Source: Cryptomeria japonica
Lineage: Eukaryota; Streptophyta; Pinopsida; Cupressales; Cupressaceae
Assembly (NCBI RefSeq): GCF_030272615.1
Contig: NC_081408.1
Coordinates: 614,278,977-614,342,976, forward strand
Reading direction: 5' to 3'
Length of the DNA stretch: 64,000 nucleotides
The notes under the pieces are model-generated. The model had not been told where the DNA came from. It made no database searches and saw nothing but the letters and a program-made list of their open reading frames with translations. Below are positions 1 through 11,449 of this stretch, piece by piece. A program made the position numbers and the translations under genes. How positions within the stretch are numbered: position 1 is the stretch's first letter; each line of letters begins with the position of its first letter.

Positions 1-1
1 A

Positions 2-664
2 GCTAGCTCGGCAAGGCTTGAAGAGATGCTGGAAAGTGAGAGACATGGAAAGGACATGCGAGGACCTAGATTTGAGAAAGGTGAATCCTCTGGATCTGGA
101 CAAAGCAATTCAAAACCTAATCAGAAGAAGAGCAAGAATCCTCTGGTAAGATAGCCTAATGCCCATAAATTCAATGGTAAATCCTTTACTTGCAATAAAT
201 TCGGTCATATGGAGAATCAATACATAAGTAGGATGAATAATGGAATGAACAACATGAATAATGTTCCTACCTTTACCGTTCAGTGTTTCATATGCAATAA
301 TTTTGGTCACAAGTCAAATATGTGTAGAACAATAATGAATAACTTCCAAAACAAGAGGTTCTATGCTTGTGGGATGTTTGGGCATATCTCTAACCAATGC
401 AGGATGAGACCAAATCAGATGAACTTCAGACCTACATAGAATGTTGTTTGTCATGCATGCAATAAAATCGGTCACATTGCAAAGTATTGCAGAAGCAAGA
501 ATAGTGTTGAGCTAGTAGACAAGAACAAATCAGATGAGAAGGGCAAGGCAAAGGTAGAAGAGATCAAAGAAAAACATGAGAAGATGTGGGTCAGAAAAAA
601 TAAATCTAAAGTAGATAATGGATCTGCACTCGAATCCGATGCAGGATCTTCATCCGATAACTAG
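2..664 (+). pseudogene. gag: gag C-terminal part with CCHC zinc knuckles
   Basis: One reading frame runs from base 2 to the stop at 662-664, interrupted by TAG at 152-154 and 437-439. It contains a row of CX2CX4HX4C nucleic-acid-binding knuckles. CFICNNFGHKSNMC (from about 281) and CHACNKIGHIAKYC (from about 449) are intact. The knuckle between them has lost its first cysteine (FYACGMFGHISNQC). A fourth, before about 235, keeps only CNKFGH and has Tyr in place of the last Cys. A Lys/Glu-rich acidic tail follows. Such knuckles are the nucleocapsid part of retrotransposon Gag, which binds genomic RNA in the virus-like particle. Four knuckles in a row is more than the one or two usual in copia Gag. 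Both internal stops could be CAG to TAG changes. Confidence 0.8.
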
Positions 665-1068
665 GGCTTTATGCCTTGGGGGGGACTTTTCATGCAGATT
701 CTAAGAACCCCCTCTTCGGTGATCTGCAATTGATTTCGAAAGGTTGCAGAAGGCTTAAATAATATATGCAAATGTTATCCAGAAGTTTCAAAGAAGATTT
801 GATGCTCCGGTAAGCGACTCTATGAAAATCAAGGTAACTGGTTGTAGCATTTATTGCAAGAAGAATTGGGTTTTTGAAGGTTAAAAGGGCATTTCAAAGC
901 TTCATTCGTCACAATGCGATTAAGAGAATAGTGCAGAGAAGAAGAGCAAAGCAATTTGGCAATCTCAACAGCCATTTCAGCAATCCTAAAGAGAATTCCA
1001 GTGCCCGGTTGCGAATTAAGGTATTTATCTATTTCAGACTATCAGTTTCCACAAACCCTAAATTTGAA

Positions 1069-4000
1069 ATGGCTTCAACCTCTGGAATTGCTACCTTTCT
1101 TGTTGTGGAGATTAAGGATAGAGGTCGACCTGTTTTTAAGAAACATACTTTTAAATTTGTCAAGGATGATCCTGAAGGTGCATTTTCCTCTATACCCTAC
1201 GGTGTTATTCAAAATGAGGACATTAGGGCATACATACATTGCAATCTTGATGAAATCAAGAGTGCAGACATGTTGAACCTACACAACAAACATCTGGTGG
1301 ACAACTTGGGAAATCTCAAGCCAAAATATCAACAGTTGCAAGTGAAGGGTTTTTCTTAGTTCGTGCATATACTGACTTTTGATGAGAAATAATGGATCCG
1401 ATTTGTACTTAGCGAAATCCATTATGAATTTATGTGGTTGGATAAGCCTCACAAGATTACCAAGCAAGAAATCCAGGTCGTAACTTGTCTAAGCTCATCT
1501 GGTGAAGTTCCTAGTCTAAGGAAGATATCAAACAACAGTATGATTTCCACCATTGGTTCCCAGTTTGACAGCAAAGCGATGACCATAAATGACATTCTAG
1601 AGCATGATGTGAAGTTTGAATCAATGGTGGTCGGATACAAGGTTTACCAGTCAAGCAGACACAACTTTGCCTTTGGTACAACCATATACTCTACCTATTT
1701 GATGTTGAAGGAAGACAAAAGGTATGACTTGTGTACTATCCTTCTGAACAAGTTGCTAAGCAATTTAAAGAAAACCAAACAAGACAAGAAGCACACTTTT
1801 AAATTTGGCACCCTTATCATTTGTTTGGCTTTCTACATCTTGAATGAAATCCCCAGTGTTCAAGGAAAGGTCCAATGGGCCTATGAAAGGTCGGTTGCTA
1901 GGAAAATCCAGGAAGGGATTATGGGGATTGGTGATGCCATAATGAGAATATCTTCTCTCTAGGGTTATTTCAAAACTTTCCAATCCGCAATGAAGAGAAG
2001 AGAAAGAATCCCGAAGGAGATAGTGGAGAAATATGAGGGAATAATTTGCTTTATGGTTGATAAGGACCAATGCTTGATGGAAGCAATTGAGCCCAAGACT
2101 ATGTGGATTCTTCCTATGGCGTATGAAGTTGATGCTGCTACCCTAGAAGTCTATGTTCAACATCTGTTAATTCAGTCGGTTGATGAGGAGGAAAGATTTG
2201 GGACATTCAAGGAGAAAGACCTTGAATTGCACAAGCAATTCACTGCACTTGCTAGAAAAAGAAAAGTTTCAAAGATGGTTGAGGAAGTGGCAGTGCAGAT
2301 GGGATTCACTCAGGAGGAGGTGAAGCAGGCCAGAGAGAAACATGCATGGATGGAGGCCAAAGAGGAAACCAAAAAGCCTAAGGCCGACTCGGTTCCCTCC
2401 AAGGCTAAACCAAAAGAGACCAAGTCTACCCCTGCTCTGGTGGCACCATCTTCAGGATAGAGCCCATTCGGAAAGGGAGTGTTGAAGCAAAAGGAGAAGC
2501 CCAAACAGAATTATGTTGTTGTGTCTCTGGTGGCCTCTGAGACCGATTCAAAGGAGGAAGTAGGCAAGGCTAAGAAGAAAGGTGAATTTGCAAGGGTGGT
2601 GAGGAAGTCACGGTCTAGTGGAGCCCAACAAAGCAAGAAAGCCAAATCTAAACCTCCCCCTACCGAAAGACCCAAAAGAGGAAGACAGGTCCATAACTCA
2701 ACTTGACAAAGATCTTGAATCTGATGACCTGCAAGGTAAATACACAAGTGTTCCTCCATTGTCAACAGACCAACTAATAGATGAAATAATTGTTGATGGA
2801 AACTTGAAGAATCTTGGAGCTTATTATGAACATCTGGATGAGGTTGAAGAAGTTGTTTTATACTTGCACAATTTTAGTAAAACTTTGATTGAGCTGGAGA
2901 AGAGAATCCCTAAAGACCTATACAATATTATTGATGCAAGAAGGCTAACTGCTAGCAAAACAAATAAGGAAATGAAAGAAAGAGAGTTGATAAATGTTTT
3001 CACCTGTATCACCCAAGATGAAGTCAAAAGGCTCATTAAGGAAGTCAATAAGAAAGAATTCAGAAGGTGAAAACAAGGTAAATAGATTGATGATTGGGAA
3101 GGTGGAAGAGGTAAGAAAGGAAACTGAAGATATATGGAGAAAAATAATTGTGAATGGTCCTTTGTACAAAGATACATTTAAGTCTTCTCAGACGGAAGTA
3201 AAAGAAGGAGTTTTTGGTGATAAGAAGGATGAAACTTAGACTGGGGGACATCCAAAAGATCAAAGCAACACAACTCTTGATGCTAAGACTGGTGATAATC
3301 CTCTGGTGGTAGATAGTTCAGCATCTCTTGAGATTCAAAAGGATGATACTGCAACAAGTTGCAACACCGGTGCACAAGAGAAAGGGGGTGGAGTAGAGAA
3401 AAAGAAACCTGAGAGAGTAGAGGTAAAGGTTGTTGAGGTGGACAAGGGCAAAGGAGTTGTTGATCTGATAATTGACACTCCTACGGTCACAAGGACCCCA
3501 CCTCAAATCTCCATTAATCTAGATGGTTCTCTTAACCTTGGACAAATGTCTCCTGTCGAGAAGCTAATGCTTGTAGCAGTTGTTCAAGTCCAGGCCAGAC
3601 GGGATCTGGTAAAATCTGAGTCAAAAGGCAAAAGGCTTATTTTGATGTTTGTCGATGTTTTGCAGAAGGTGGCTTTGGGTGTACAATTAGATTCTAATGA
3701 TATCCCCTCCAGTAAATTGTTACAATTGATTAATAGTGTAAATACCAGTTTTGATTCTTTAGAAATGTCTACTACTAAGAGAGTATTGGATAGATTTAAG
3801 GAAGTAAGAACGCGGACATTTCGGAAGATGATTGAAGATGATAGAGTGAGATTGAATAAAGGTCTGCAAGTTTTTTTAGATGCATTGATAGAAGGTGGTA
3901 ATTTGTATAAGTCTTGTCTCATTTTACCCAAATGCACTGTAGATATAGACAAGCAAATAAGTGTTTGCCAAACTTGCTAGTATTTCACAGTCTTTTGATC

Positions 4001-4328
4001 CCAATGTAGCTCTAACCAGCAATGTTGAAGGGCATATATTGGCTCTAAATGATCAGATCTTGATCCTTAACACGGATAAGGACATAATTTTGAGGAGATT
4101 TGGTGAACTTCATAACTTGAATGCCCCCGATTGGAAATTGTGTTAAAAAATAAGGTAGACTGTATGAAGGCAATGGCTCAACCTGTGTCATCCGATCTTA
4201 AGGAAGTAGAGATTCATGCAACTGTATTTAGTGCATTCATTATAGTTTTGGATGACTTGAAGAGTGGGTGGGACACTCACATAGGATTTTTGAAGACCAT
4301 TTTTGCTGACATTTTCAAGTATTTGTAA
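1069..4328 (+). pseudogene. long unrecognised retroelement ORF, broken
   Basis: I do not recognise this protein. The likely start is ATG at 1069 in a strong plant context (gaaATGGCT, Met-Ala-Ser-Thr-Ser). Reading runs in frame 1 to about 2690 with stops at 1357, 1390, 1960 and 2458. It then shifts to frame 2 (to about 3070), frame 3 (to about 3960), briefly frame 1, and frame 3 again to the TAA at 4326-4328. The total is about 1080 codons. The N-terminal half looks globular. About 2350-2700 is Lys/Glu/Pro-rich and low in complexity. The C-terminal third is helical with many charged residues. It follows gag and precedes the polypurine tract, where pol would be. No DDE, YVDD or DSG motif is visible. 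It may be an extra gene captured by the element or a highly diverged structural protein. Confidence 0.6.
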
Positions 4329-4548
4329 AAGTCTCCAGCAGGTATCTTTGTATGTAAATTTTGGACAGTACCCCACCTTTGGCATTGTTCTCAAAGGGGG
4401 AGAGAAAAGGTGAAAATTGTACAATATAGAAGAGTGTAATTATAGGTTTCAAAATTCTTTATCTAAGGGGGAGCCTTAAATTATTTTTTAATCCAGTGTA
4501 CAGTTCTCAACACTTAGCCATTTTTCACAAGTGTTGCCATCAATGCCA

Positions 4549-4559
4549 AAGGGGGAGAT
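4549..4559 (+). promoter_or_regulatory. polypurine tract of the 1-5492 element
   Basis: AAAGGGGGAGA lies directly before the TGTTGG that opens the LTR. This is the position and composition of the plus-strand primer used in LTR-element reverse transcription, and it fixes the LTR start at 4560. Confidence 0.8.
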
Positions 4560-5492
4560 TGTTGGCAATTGACACTCATCTGGTGGCTTCTGATGATTTA
4601 TTGTTGGTTTATGGTTGTCATTGATGGTAACTCTTCATGAGAATCCCATCCAGTAATCACAGATCTTGATTTCCGGAAGAGGATGTCAACCGGTAGCCAG
4701 TAAACCATATTTCAGGGTGAATAGAGCAGTTTTGGTCTGGAAGCTTTCCAGTGATTGCGGAGCTATGAATCGTGTTAGGGATGATTGGGCCAACATAGAG
4801 ATATCATTTTATCATTTTTTTAGTGATCCGGTCAAGCCGACATATGACTACATTTTACATTAGCAGGTTGACTTGATACATGATCTATTTTATGATTGCG
4901 GATATATAAGACCGGTGTAGATGATCTTTTTGATGGATAGTATGATTATATGTGAGCAAGTGGTGATCGAGAATCCTTTATAGCATAATTTCATGTGCGC
5001 ATTCTTGATCTGGTAGCATACTGAGATAGTGAATAGGACAAAACAGAGTAGAACAACATAGGTGATTCAGTCAGTGTATATGGCACTTAACTGGAACCCA
5101 TCCAAGCATTGTAGATGCTATTTTGGAGTTCATTTGTTGTAATTAATCATTGTAATTAATCAGTAAGCCAATGAGCCTTTCGGAGTTGTAGCCCTTACTG
5201 TATTTGAGGAGTGTGTCTGAATGCTTGTCCATTCCCCATATTGTAATATTGTTTTACTACTGGCCATAGTGGAATAAGATTGTGATTTCAAATCCCACCG
5301 TGGTTTTTCCCATTTGGGTTTCCACATAAAAATCTGGTGTTATGATTTTGTGGTTGACTTTTTTATGTTCCTACATTTCAGTTTCATGTTTATGCTTCTG
5401 GTGGTTTAAAGTTAAGTCTGAAAAGTTGGAAACCGGTAGATCACTAATTCACCCCCCCCCCCCCCCCCTCTCGATGATCCCCGATTCCAACA
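4560..5492 (+). repeat. 3' LTR (933 bp) of the 1-5492 element
   Basis: The LTR begins TGTTGG after the polypurine tract and ends CCAACA, giving a 6-bp perfect terminal inverted repeat. A run of 17 C (5452-5468) sits about 25 bp before its end. The same arrangement, AC-rich then poly-C then CTCTC, appears in inverted form at 14044-14060 and 43078-43086, which marks a family resemblance. The poly-C run is prone to assembly or slippage error. Confidence 0.75.
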
Positions 5493-5741
5493 TATACAAC
5501 CATAAATTCTAAAGGAATGAAGATGAAAGAATATAAAATATATTTTATAGTATTATTCCTTGTATATTTTTCCTATGGTTTGTCTATAATGCAACAATGA
5601 GAACATCTAATAAATATTTTTCACTAACCTTTGGTGATCCCATGATAGTATGTTCAACTTTTTAAGAGGGCTAGTGAAACAAAACATTTTAGCTAAGTTT
5701 TCATTTTTTTCCACTTCTATCATGCAAACTATTAAGGATTT

Positions 5742-6180
5742 TGTTGGTGTAACAATTTATATACATTCTATCCTAAGTGTAATATCAAACATATTTTTAA
5801 GTTTACTTTGGATAATTAAGATTTTTATTTTTTCTCATCTAAACAGCTAATAATAATGTGTTTTCCTTGACTTGAATTACACAAGTGCCACCACTACCTC
5901 ATCAACTCATGATTAAGTTATGTTCCTCTATTTAGTCAAGGTTACCTATATCTTAGTTAAATTCAATTTATTCACCCCTTGATTGAGAGTGATTAAGTCA
6001 AACCTCTTGTACTTGTCATCTACTTGATGCATGCATCAAAGAGGCCTATATATTTGTATGTTACTTGTTATAACTTGTAAAATTGATTATAAAATAGATA
6101 TATTTTGATCATCTAGATTTGTGATTATTTTAAATAAATTTTGGTCTTTATAGAATAATTATTCATCACAAATTTTAACA
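5742..6180 (+). repeat. 5' LTR of an interrupted plus-strand copia-type element
   Basis: The end is well supported: AAATTTTAACA is followed directly by a primer-binding site at 6181. The start is placed at TGTTGGTGTAAC (5742), which gives a 439-bp LTR with TGTT...AACA ends. A TATA-like stretch (CCTATATATTTG) lies at about 6048. The start is similar to the LTR fragments at 7800 (minus strand) and 63922 (plus strand). No target duplication was identified. Confidence 0.55.
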
Positions 6181-6192
6181 TGGTATTAGAGC
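6181..6192 (+). promoter_or_regulatory. primer-binding site, initiator Met tRNA type
   Basis: TGGTATTAGAGC differs by one C-to-T change from TGGTATCAGAGC, the usual site complementary to the 3' end of plant initiator Met tRNA. It lies directly after the LTR end. The internal region that follows (6193-6495) is cut off by the next element and may resume at 10833. Confidence 0.75.
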
Positions 6193-6495
6193 TATGATGC
6201 ACTAAATTTAGACCATTTATAGTACTAGAGATCATAGTTGCTATTAATATTTTGAGTATGTTCTTCCCTTGCATCAAATGATGATCTAGAGAATTAAAAA
6301 AATAATTGATAGAAATATGGAATTAGGGATTTTTATTATGTATTTATTTCACAAGTACCTTGAGGTGATCTTTAGAGAAAAATTAACCTCACCATTGAGT
6401 TTAAATCATCGAGGAAAGTTATTATTTCTTCTAAAGTATTTGAATTAGACATTAAAAGGCAATATCTACAAGGTTTTGAAGTTGGAATTTGTATG

Positions 6496-6771
6496 TGTTG
6501 GTGAAACCACCCATCCCAAGAACAACAATCTACAAACACAAACCTTCACAATGAGAGAAGCAACAAAGGTTGTTTCACCAATGAGTGAATAATTGAATTG
6601 AGATGATGAAACATGTACAAACACCCTATATAAATAGCAAAGGTGTGATTAGGTAGAGACAAACTGACTTGCAACTATTGGTTACAAATATTAAATGCAC
6701 TATGCTATTATTTTGGCTATCTAAGTGAAATTGAAGTATATGTAAATGATAAAACCTCATTTTCTCCAACA
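6496..6771 (-). repeat. 3' LTR (276 bp) of the 6496-10832 element
   Basis: It is a copy of the sequence at 10548-10832, from TGTTGGTGAAACCA to TTTCTCCAACA on the plus strand. A TATA motif (CTATATAAATAG, plus strand, about 6626-6637) is readable as a TATA box on the minus strand. Many scattered substitutions and a small indel separate the two copies, so the insertion is old. Confidence 0.85.
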
Positions 6772-7715
6772 CCTCCCCTTTAGTGCAACTTATGAAGTAG
6801 ATTATTATGCACTATGAAAGAAAGGTGGAAGATGGTTCCCACATACAAAACCATGTTAGATACCGATTTACAATGCAAATGCAGTGCAATAAAATGAGAT
6901 CTCTCAGAAATTAGAGAAAAGGAGAAAACCATGTGGCATAAAACTTCTCTCCAAAAGAGAAAGAAACAAACAAGATGATGCATGGAGGACTCTCTAATAC
7001 CCCCAAGGATTAATACATGTATATACAATCAAGTACCCCCCCATGGGAAGGAAAAAAAGATACAACATATCCCCGTGCAATAATAGACAATGTCCTATAG
7101 AAATTATGAGTGCTTGAAGACAAAACATAGTTCAATTCCTACAAAAAACATTTCTCCTCTTGGGAAGAAGATAAACCAAGTACAAATGAAGGGATATTTC
7201 ACATTCTAAATAGGAATTGGGAGGAAGCAAAATCCAAAAGTAGGATGATGATGTCTTTGAAATCTACTCATATGTCGCCAAGTCCTTGGATGATGAAAAT
7301 GCACAAACCAATCAAGTACATACTTGTGAGAATTTTCCAAGATCTAGAGGCAATGGAAAGAACAAAATAGAGAGACAAAATATATGATAGGAATAAACTG
7401 TATTCTATCAAGATACAAAATGTGATCAACTGGATCATTACAAGATGTTCAATGATTGCCCGTTCAAACAATGTAGATGAGCCTGCTTATGTAGGGAAGA
7501 CAATATGGATATGTGAGCACACAAACATGACATGTGGCTCAATAAGAAACAAGGGTAGGTAGGAAATAGGTGTGGTAGGTAGGAGAAACAATAAAATATT
7601 CCACATGAGGTGGAATATAACAACAGGATAAGATCAACACCATAAAAGGTGGAAATTCTCCTACACACACTATCCCAATGTGACACAAACACCCAAGTGT
7701 CTCATACCCAAACTA

Positions 7716-7800
7716 CTATGAAATGCATTATCCTAAGTAAACTTAAGTAAGGTGTAATAATATCCAAGATAAATAATTATTTACACTATTTACACCAACA
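7716..7800 (-). repeat. LTR-type fragment shared with the right end of the window
   Basis: The reverse complement of this stretch begins TGTTGGTGTAAATAG and matches 63922-64000 through TTGGATATTATTACA, TTACTTAAGTTTA and ATGCATTTCATAGTAG. The right copy lacks about 10 bp after the start. The minus-strand copy probably continues leftwards beyond 7716, but I could not find its far end. Confidence 0.55.
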
Positions 7801-8640
7801 ATACCCAATCACAATAGAAGGTGACAAACATGGAACCTATATAAACTGATTTGGAACAAGCTCAAAAGACAAAGATGAAGTGGTGATAGTTGTACCATAA
7901 CTATCATCAAATAGAAGAGATAAATCCTCAAATTTGTCTCCCAAATCTAAAATGTGAGACTCCACAAACAATGAACCAATATTTGGCAAATATGAATCTC
8001 AATCAAGAAGACAAATAAATACTTGTTGTAATGAATCATTGGTAGCACTCAATGATTCGCCAACAAAAGATGAATGTGTGATCTCAACTAGAGAAGTAGG
8101 AGTGACAGGTGGAGTCACTGGATCATCATAACTCTCAAGTATTGCTTCATATTCAAACTCCTGTAAGGTACCATCAAAGGGAATATTGTAAACCTCGTCA
8201 AGTGGAAGAAGGCAATCTGAAGCAAGATCATCTAGGAATGGATGACCATGTGGATCTGCAAAAATCTCTCAAATAATAATCCAAACTATGTGTGGGCACT
8301 CAATACCTTTAAACCTGGGATAGATATCATGGAGGAAGCTCTTGTTGATACTACAACCAATCAACCCTATGATTTAAGCGTTCTTATTACCTCAAACTAA
8401 TTGCTTCCATTATGTCTTTGACTCAAAAATGAGCCCATAAAGATGAGACAAGAGATTAAGCCACCTGCAATGTGCAATAATGACTTTTGCTTATGACATA
8501 ATTGTTCTTAATCAAGATGATAACAGAAGGATGTGTTGCATATCCAATGATTACATCATTGATAAACTTCTCACATTATAAATAAAGATCCACAACATGA
8601 AATTATGTAAAACCAAGATCTAAATTTGATGGGCAAAACT
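7801..8640 (-). pseudogene. unrecognised broken ORF inside the 6496-10832 element
   Basis: On the minus strand the clearest stretch is about 8300 to 7930, open except for one TGA. It encodes an acidic, Asp/Leu/Pro-rich peptide (ADPHGHPFLDDLASD, then VYNIPFDGTL). Weaker, multiply broken coding-like sequence continues upstream to about 8640. It ends at the LTR fragment at 7800, which may have inserted into it. No known retroelement domain is visible, so function is unknown. It may be a captured sequence or a very diverged gag. Confidence 0.35.
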
Positions 8641-9751
8641 TAGTATCAAACAACAAAATCACTGGAAAAAACTTGTACCACTATGAAGTTGACAAAATAA
8701 ACTTTTGTTGATATTTGGTTTGCAAAAAGTAGCCTCTCTTTACAAAAGTTACACAAAAATGAAAAAAATAGTACTTTCAACATCCGAGGGGGTTAGAATC
8801 CACTAAGCCCACAATTCCCCACGTGAGCATGCTTGATGTCAGAGGCAAAAATAAGATCTAGCTGAGAAGATCACGATTGCACGAATAGTAGAGGTCAAAG
8901 CCAAAAAAAAAAGTTACTCAATCTCTCTTTAGCTTCACCTACAAGGGCTCACTTCAGAACTCACATTATCAGTCCAAGAGCCGCCATATATAAAGAGTGA
9001 AGAAACCCAAAACGGGATTAATATGGGATTGAATCTCAAATCAAAGCCCAAATAATTACGGATGGATCCACCACAAGTGTTGTGCACGAAAGGAAGGAAA
9101 CCCTAATCGACAAAAAGCAATAAAAATTTGGCAAAAAACCTTAGCATAGCATAAAGTCAATGCCAAAAAAAGAAAGCCAACTAAAGAAATGAGAAATAGC
9201 TCACCAGATAAACTGGAGGCTGTGTGAGAGATTGTGCAGGCCGAGCCCCAAAATAAAGTCTCTGGTAGGATCTCCAAATTGTGCAAGTGCTAAGTGGACG
9301 CATCTAGCGGTACATGGCCACGGGAAATGAGACGGCCCGGAACAACTACACCGTCGGACACAATAGAGAAATCTGCAAATGAATATGTCACGAACTCTAA
9401 ACACGCAGCAAAATAACAGTATGAGCCACCAAGAAAGGTAATAGCTAATGAAGATAGAGTCATGGTGAAATACAAATTGCGCTAATGAAATGAAGGTCGA
9501 GCTTCCACACAAACTGGGGAATATGTTGATCCTCACAAAGCACAGACAACCAAAGTAGATGAAGTGATCAGAAAACTTCAAAGCGTCAAAAATTAACAGA
9601 CTAACAGAATTCGATCACAGAATGAAACCGCCAATCACAGCCAAAAATATAATGTTTCTCTCAATAGAGAAACATGGCAAAGTGAGGGGTTGACTTCTGA
9701 AAGTAAAACGCTATATGTCTTTTGGGAAAAAAAAAATGGAACGGCTTAAAT
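8641..9751. other. non-coding interior of the 6496-10832 element, GC-richer block
   Basis: No convincing gene is present. About 9220-9400 is clearly GC-richer than its surroundings, with a possible splice donor on the minus strand (CTG|GTGAGC near 9201-9206). This could be a captured host exon, but no protein similarity can be recognised by eye. Confidence 0.3.
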
Positions 9752-10183
9752 CACACACATTAAGAATAGGGTCTCATGGAGGAGCTTTCTAAAATATAGA
9801 GCTGGAAATGCTAAGATTTTTTAGGAAAATTTTTAAGTTAGTGGTCCCATGAATTTTGTAGTGTAGTTCAGCTTAAAAATTTAAGCTCCGAAATTTAAGA
9901 AAGTTGGTGGTCTAAATATAATATCTTTGTATGTGCTAAATTCGCCCACTCAAATTTGCATGCTAAAAAGTAGGGGCTTCTATTTTTTTTTGGAAAAGAT
10001 TCCAAATAATCTCGGAGCACAAAAAAAAATTATTCATAGAACCGCCTCTTCCTTAAAAATAGAGCTTAAGCCCCCCTTCATGGGACCCCTGCCTAAGTCT
10101 ACACTTTTAAACTTAAAAGTGTTAAACACTTAGAGTTGACTAACATTTTCTAAGCTTAATATGTTGCTTAATGTGTGTGGTCA
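9752..10183. repeat. fold-back (inverted repeat) candidate
   Basis: CACACACATTAAG at 9752-9764 is complementary to CTTAATGTGTGTG at about 10168-10180. Inside it, GGGTCTCATGGAGGAGCTTT (9769-9788) pairs imperfectly with the stretch around TTCATGGGACCCC (10078-10090). The arms enclose AT-rich sequence. This is the shape of a small fold-back or MITE-like element. No target duplication was found and the arms are imperfect. Confidence 0.35.
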
Positions 10184-10278
10184 CATTAAGAATACACTTC
10201 TAGACTTAAAAGTTTTAAACACTCAGAGTTGACTAACATTATGTAGACTTAATATGTTGCTTAGTGTGTGTGGTTAAA
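10101..10278. repeat. two tandem 93-bp repeats
   Basis: ACACTTTTAAACTTAAAAGT (10101) recurs as ACACTTCTAGACTTAAAAGT (10194), and both are followed by ACTCAGAGTTGACTAACATT-like sequence and TTAATATGTTGCTTA. The period is 93 bp and the divergence moderate. It overlaps the right arm of the fold-back candidate. Confidence 0.7.
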
Positions 10279-10547
10279 GGCTAGCCCACAGAAAACAATA
10301 TAATTGAAGGCAAATAAGTTGTTGCACTGTCAAAAAAGACAATGACAAATAAAACTGCAAATCAAATGATAATGTAGGCCAACGAAACTATAAATCTACC
10401 AACACAGCCAATAATATAACGGACATAAATGCGCCAAATGCAATGGTGTTGGTATCGTCAATCGAATCTCTTGGGACCTCAACAATTAAGGTTGTTGAAA
10501 ACTCTCAACAAAAGTTGACATAGCATTGAAAACCTATTTTGATATCA

Positions 10548-10832
10548 TGTTGGTGAAACCATCTAACCCAAGAACAACAATATGCAAATACAGACCTTCA
10601 CAATGAGAGAATCCACAAAGGTTATCTCATCAATGAGTGAATAATTGAATTGATATGATAAAACATGTACAAACACCTTGTATATTTATAAATAGTAGCA
10701 GAGATGTGATGAGGTAGAGACAAACTAACTTGCAACTACTAGTTACAAATATTAAATGCACTATTCTATTATTTTAGTTGCCTAAGAGAAATTTAAGCAT
10801 ATGTAAATGATAAAACTTCATTTACTCCAACA
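10548..10832 (-). repeat. 5' LTR (285 bp) of the 6496-10832 element
   Basis: This is the partner of 6496-6771. On the minus strand the LTR end is followed by TGATATCAAAAT (10547 downwards). That is 8 of 12 matches to TGGTATCAGAGC with transitions at the rest, as expected for a decayed initiator-Met primer site. Confidence 0.8.
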
Positions 10833-11449
10833 ATATACTAAATTTTGTGGTTAATTGATTCTTTAGAGTATTTTGGTTTAAATTTGACCTTTTCATCATT
10901 CTCAAAGGACCCAAAGACCTAAAGGTTGGTTGTCAAATCATCAAAATCAAAACACTTTTTCCTACTCTCAAATTTGTTTGCCTTCTGTATTTAAAAAAAA
11001 ATTATGCAATACTATGCAAGATTATGCCTACATAATAACCATTAGGTGCTATATTGGTGTGGTTTGAGTCATAACCATACCACCACAACCCTGTCACCAT
11101 CAGTCATAGGGAGCCAACACTATCAGCACAACTAGGCAATAGTGGCTATAAGTCAAACTAGTAGATCCCACGATGTTGGCAGTGAATCTCAATTGTGTTA
11201 TCTTCATATAGTAGCTATATAGTCAAAACCATGGTTTCTCCTAGAAAGTAATGTTTTCATGTCAAAAATCATCAGGAATTATGCTAATTAGAGTAAGGGA
11301 AAACACGAAAAGCCCAACTAATTAACAATTTCAACACAAACCAATAAAAGCATGCAAATAATGTAATTAATCCAATAAGGAAAACCCCCTTATTCGCATT
11401 GTAGCTTCTATTTTCCTTCTCTTCTCTACGTAATGTTGGCTCTCAGTGT
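10833..11449. other. intervening sequence, no gene seen
   Basis: This is AT-rich sequence with no open frame of note. It may be the continuation of the element that starts at 5742, displaced by the 6496-10832 insertion, but nothing in it identifies a domain. Confidence 0.4.

Larger units (their letters stand above)
1..5492 (+). mobile_element. LTR retroelement, 3' part: gag tail, unrecognised ORF, 3' LTR
   Basis: The window opens inside this plus-strand element; its 5' LTR and gag start lie to the left. In order it holds a gag tail with zinc knuckles (2-664), a long broken ORF of unknown family (1069-4328), a polypurine tract (4549-4559) and a 3' LTR (4560-5492). No protease, integrase, reverse transcriptase or RNase H motif was found between gag and LTR. 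It therefore looks like a non-autonomous, gag-carrying derivative rather than a full copia element. The polypurine tract AAAGGGGGAGAT followed by TGTTGG is the style of the copia elements seen elsewhere in this window (for example at 44313). TATAC follows the LTR and would be the right target duplication; the left copy is outside the window. Confidence 0.75.
6496..10832 (-). mobile_element. copia-type non-autonomous element, 4.3 kb
   Basis: Two related LTRs in the same orientation bound the element: 6496-6771 (3' LTR) and 10548-10832 (5' LTR), both beginning TGTTGG on either strand. Orientation is minus. The polypurine tract (plus-strand CCTCCCCTTT at 6772) abuts the left LTR, and a decayed Met-tRNA primer site abuts the right one. 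Flanking 5-mers are GTATG and ATATA, equal except for two G-to-A changes, so a decayed target duplication is possible but unproven. The interior (6772-10547) shows no integrase, reverse transcriptase or RNase H. It holds a broken unknown ORF, an LTR fragment, a fold-back repeat and a short tandem repeat. Confidence 0.75.

Noticed and set aside
6181-6192. Possible initiator Met tRNA gene
   Set aside because: Only the 12-base primer complement is present, directly after an LTR; there is no cloverleaf.
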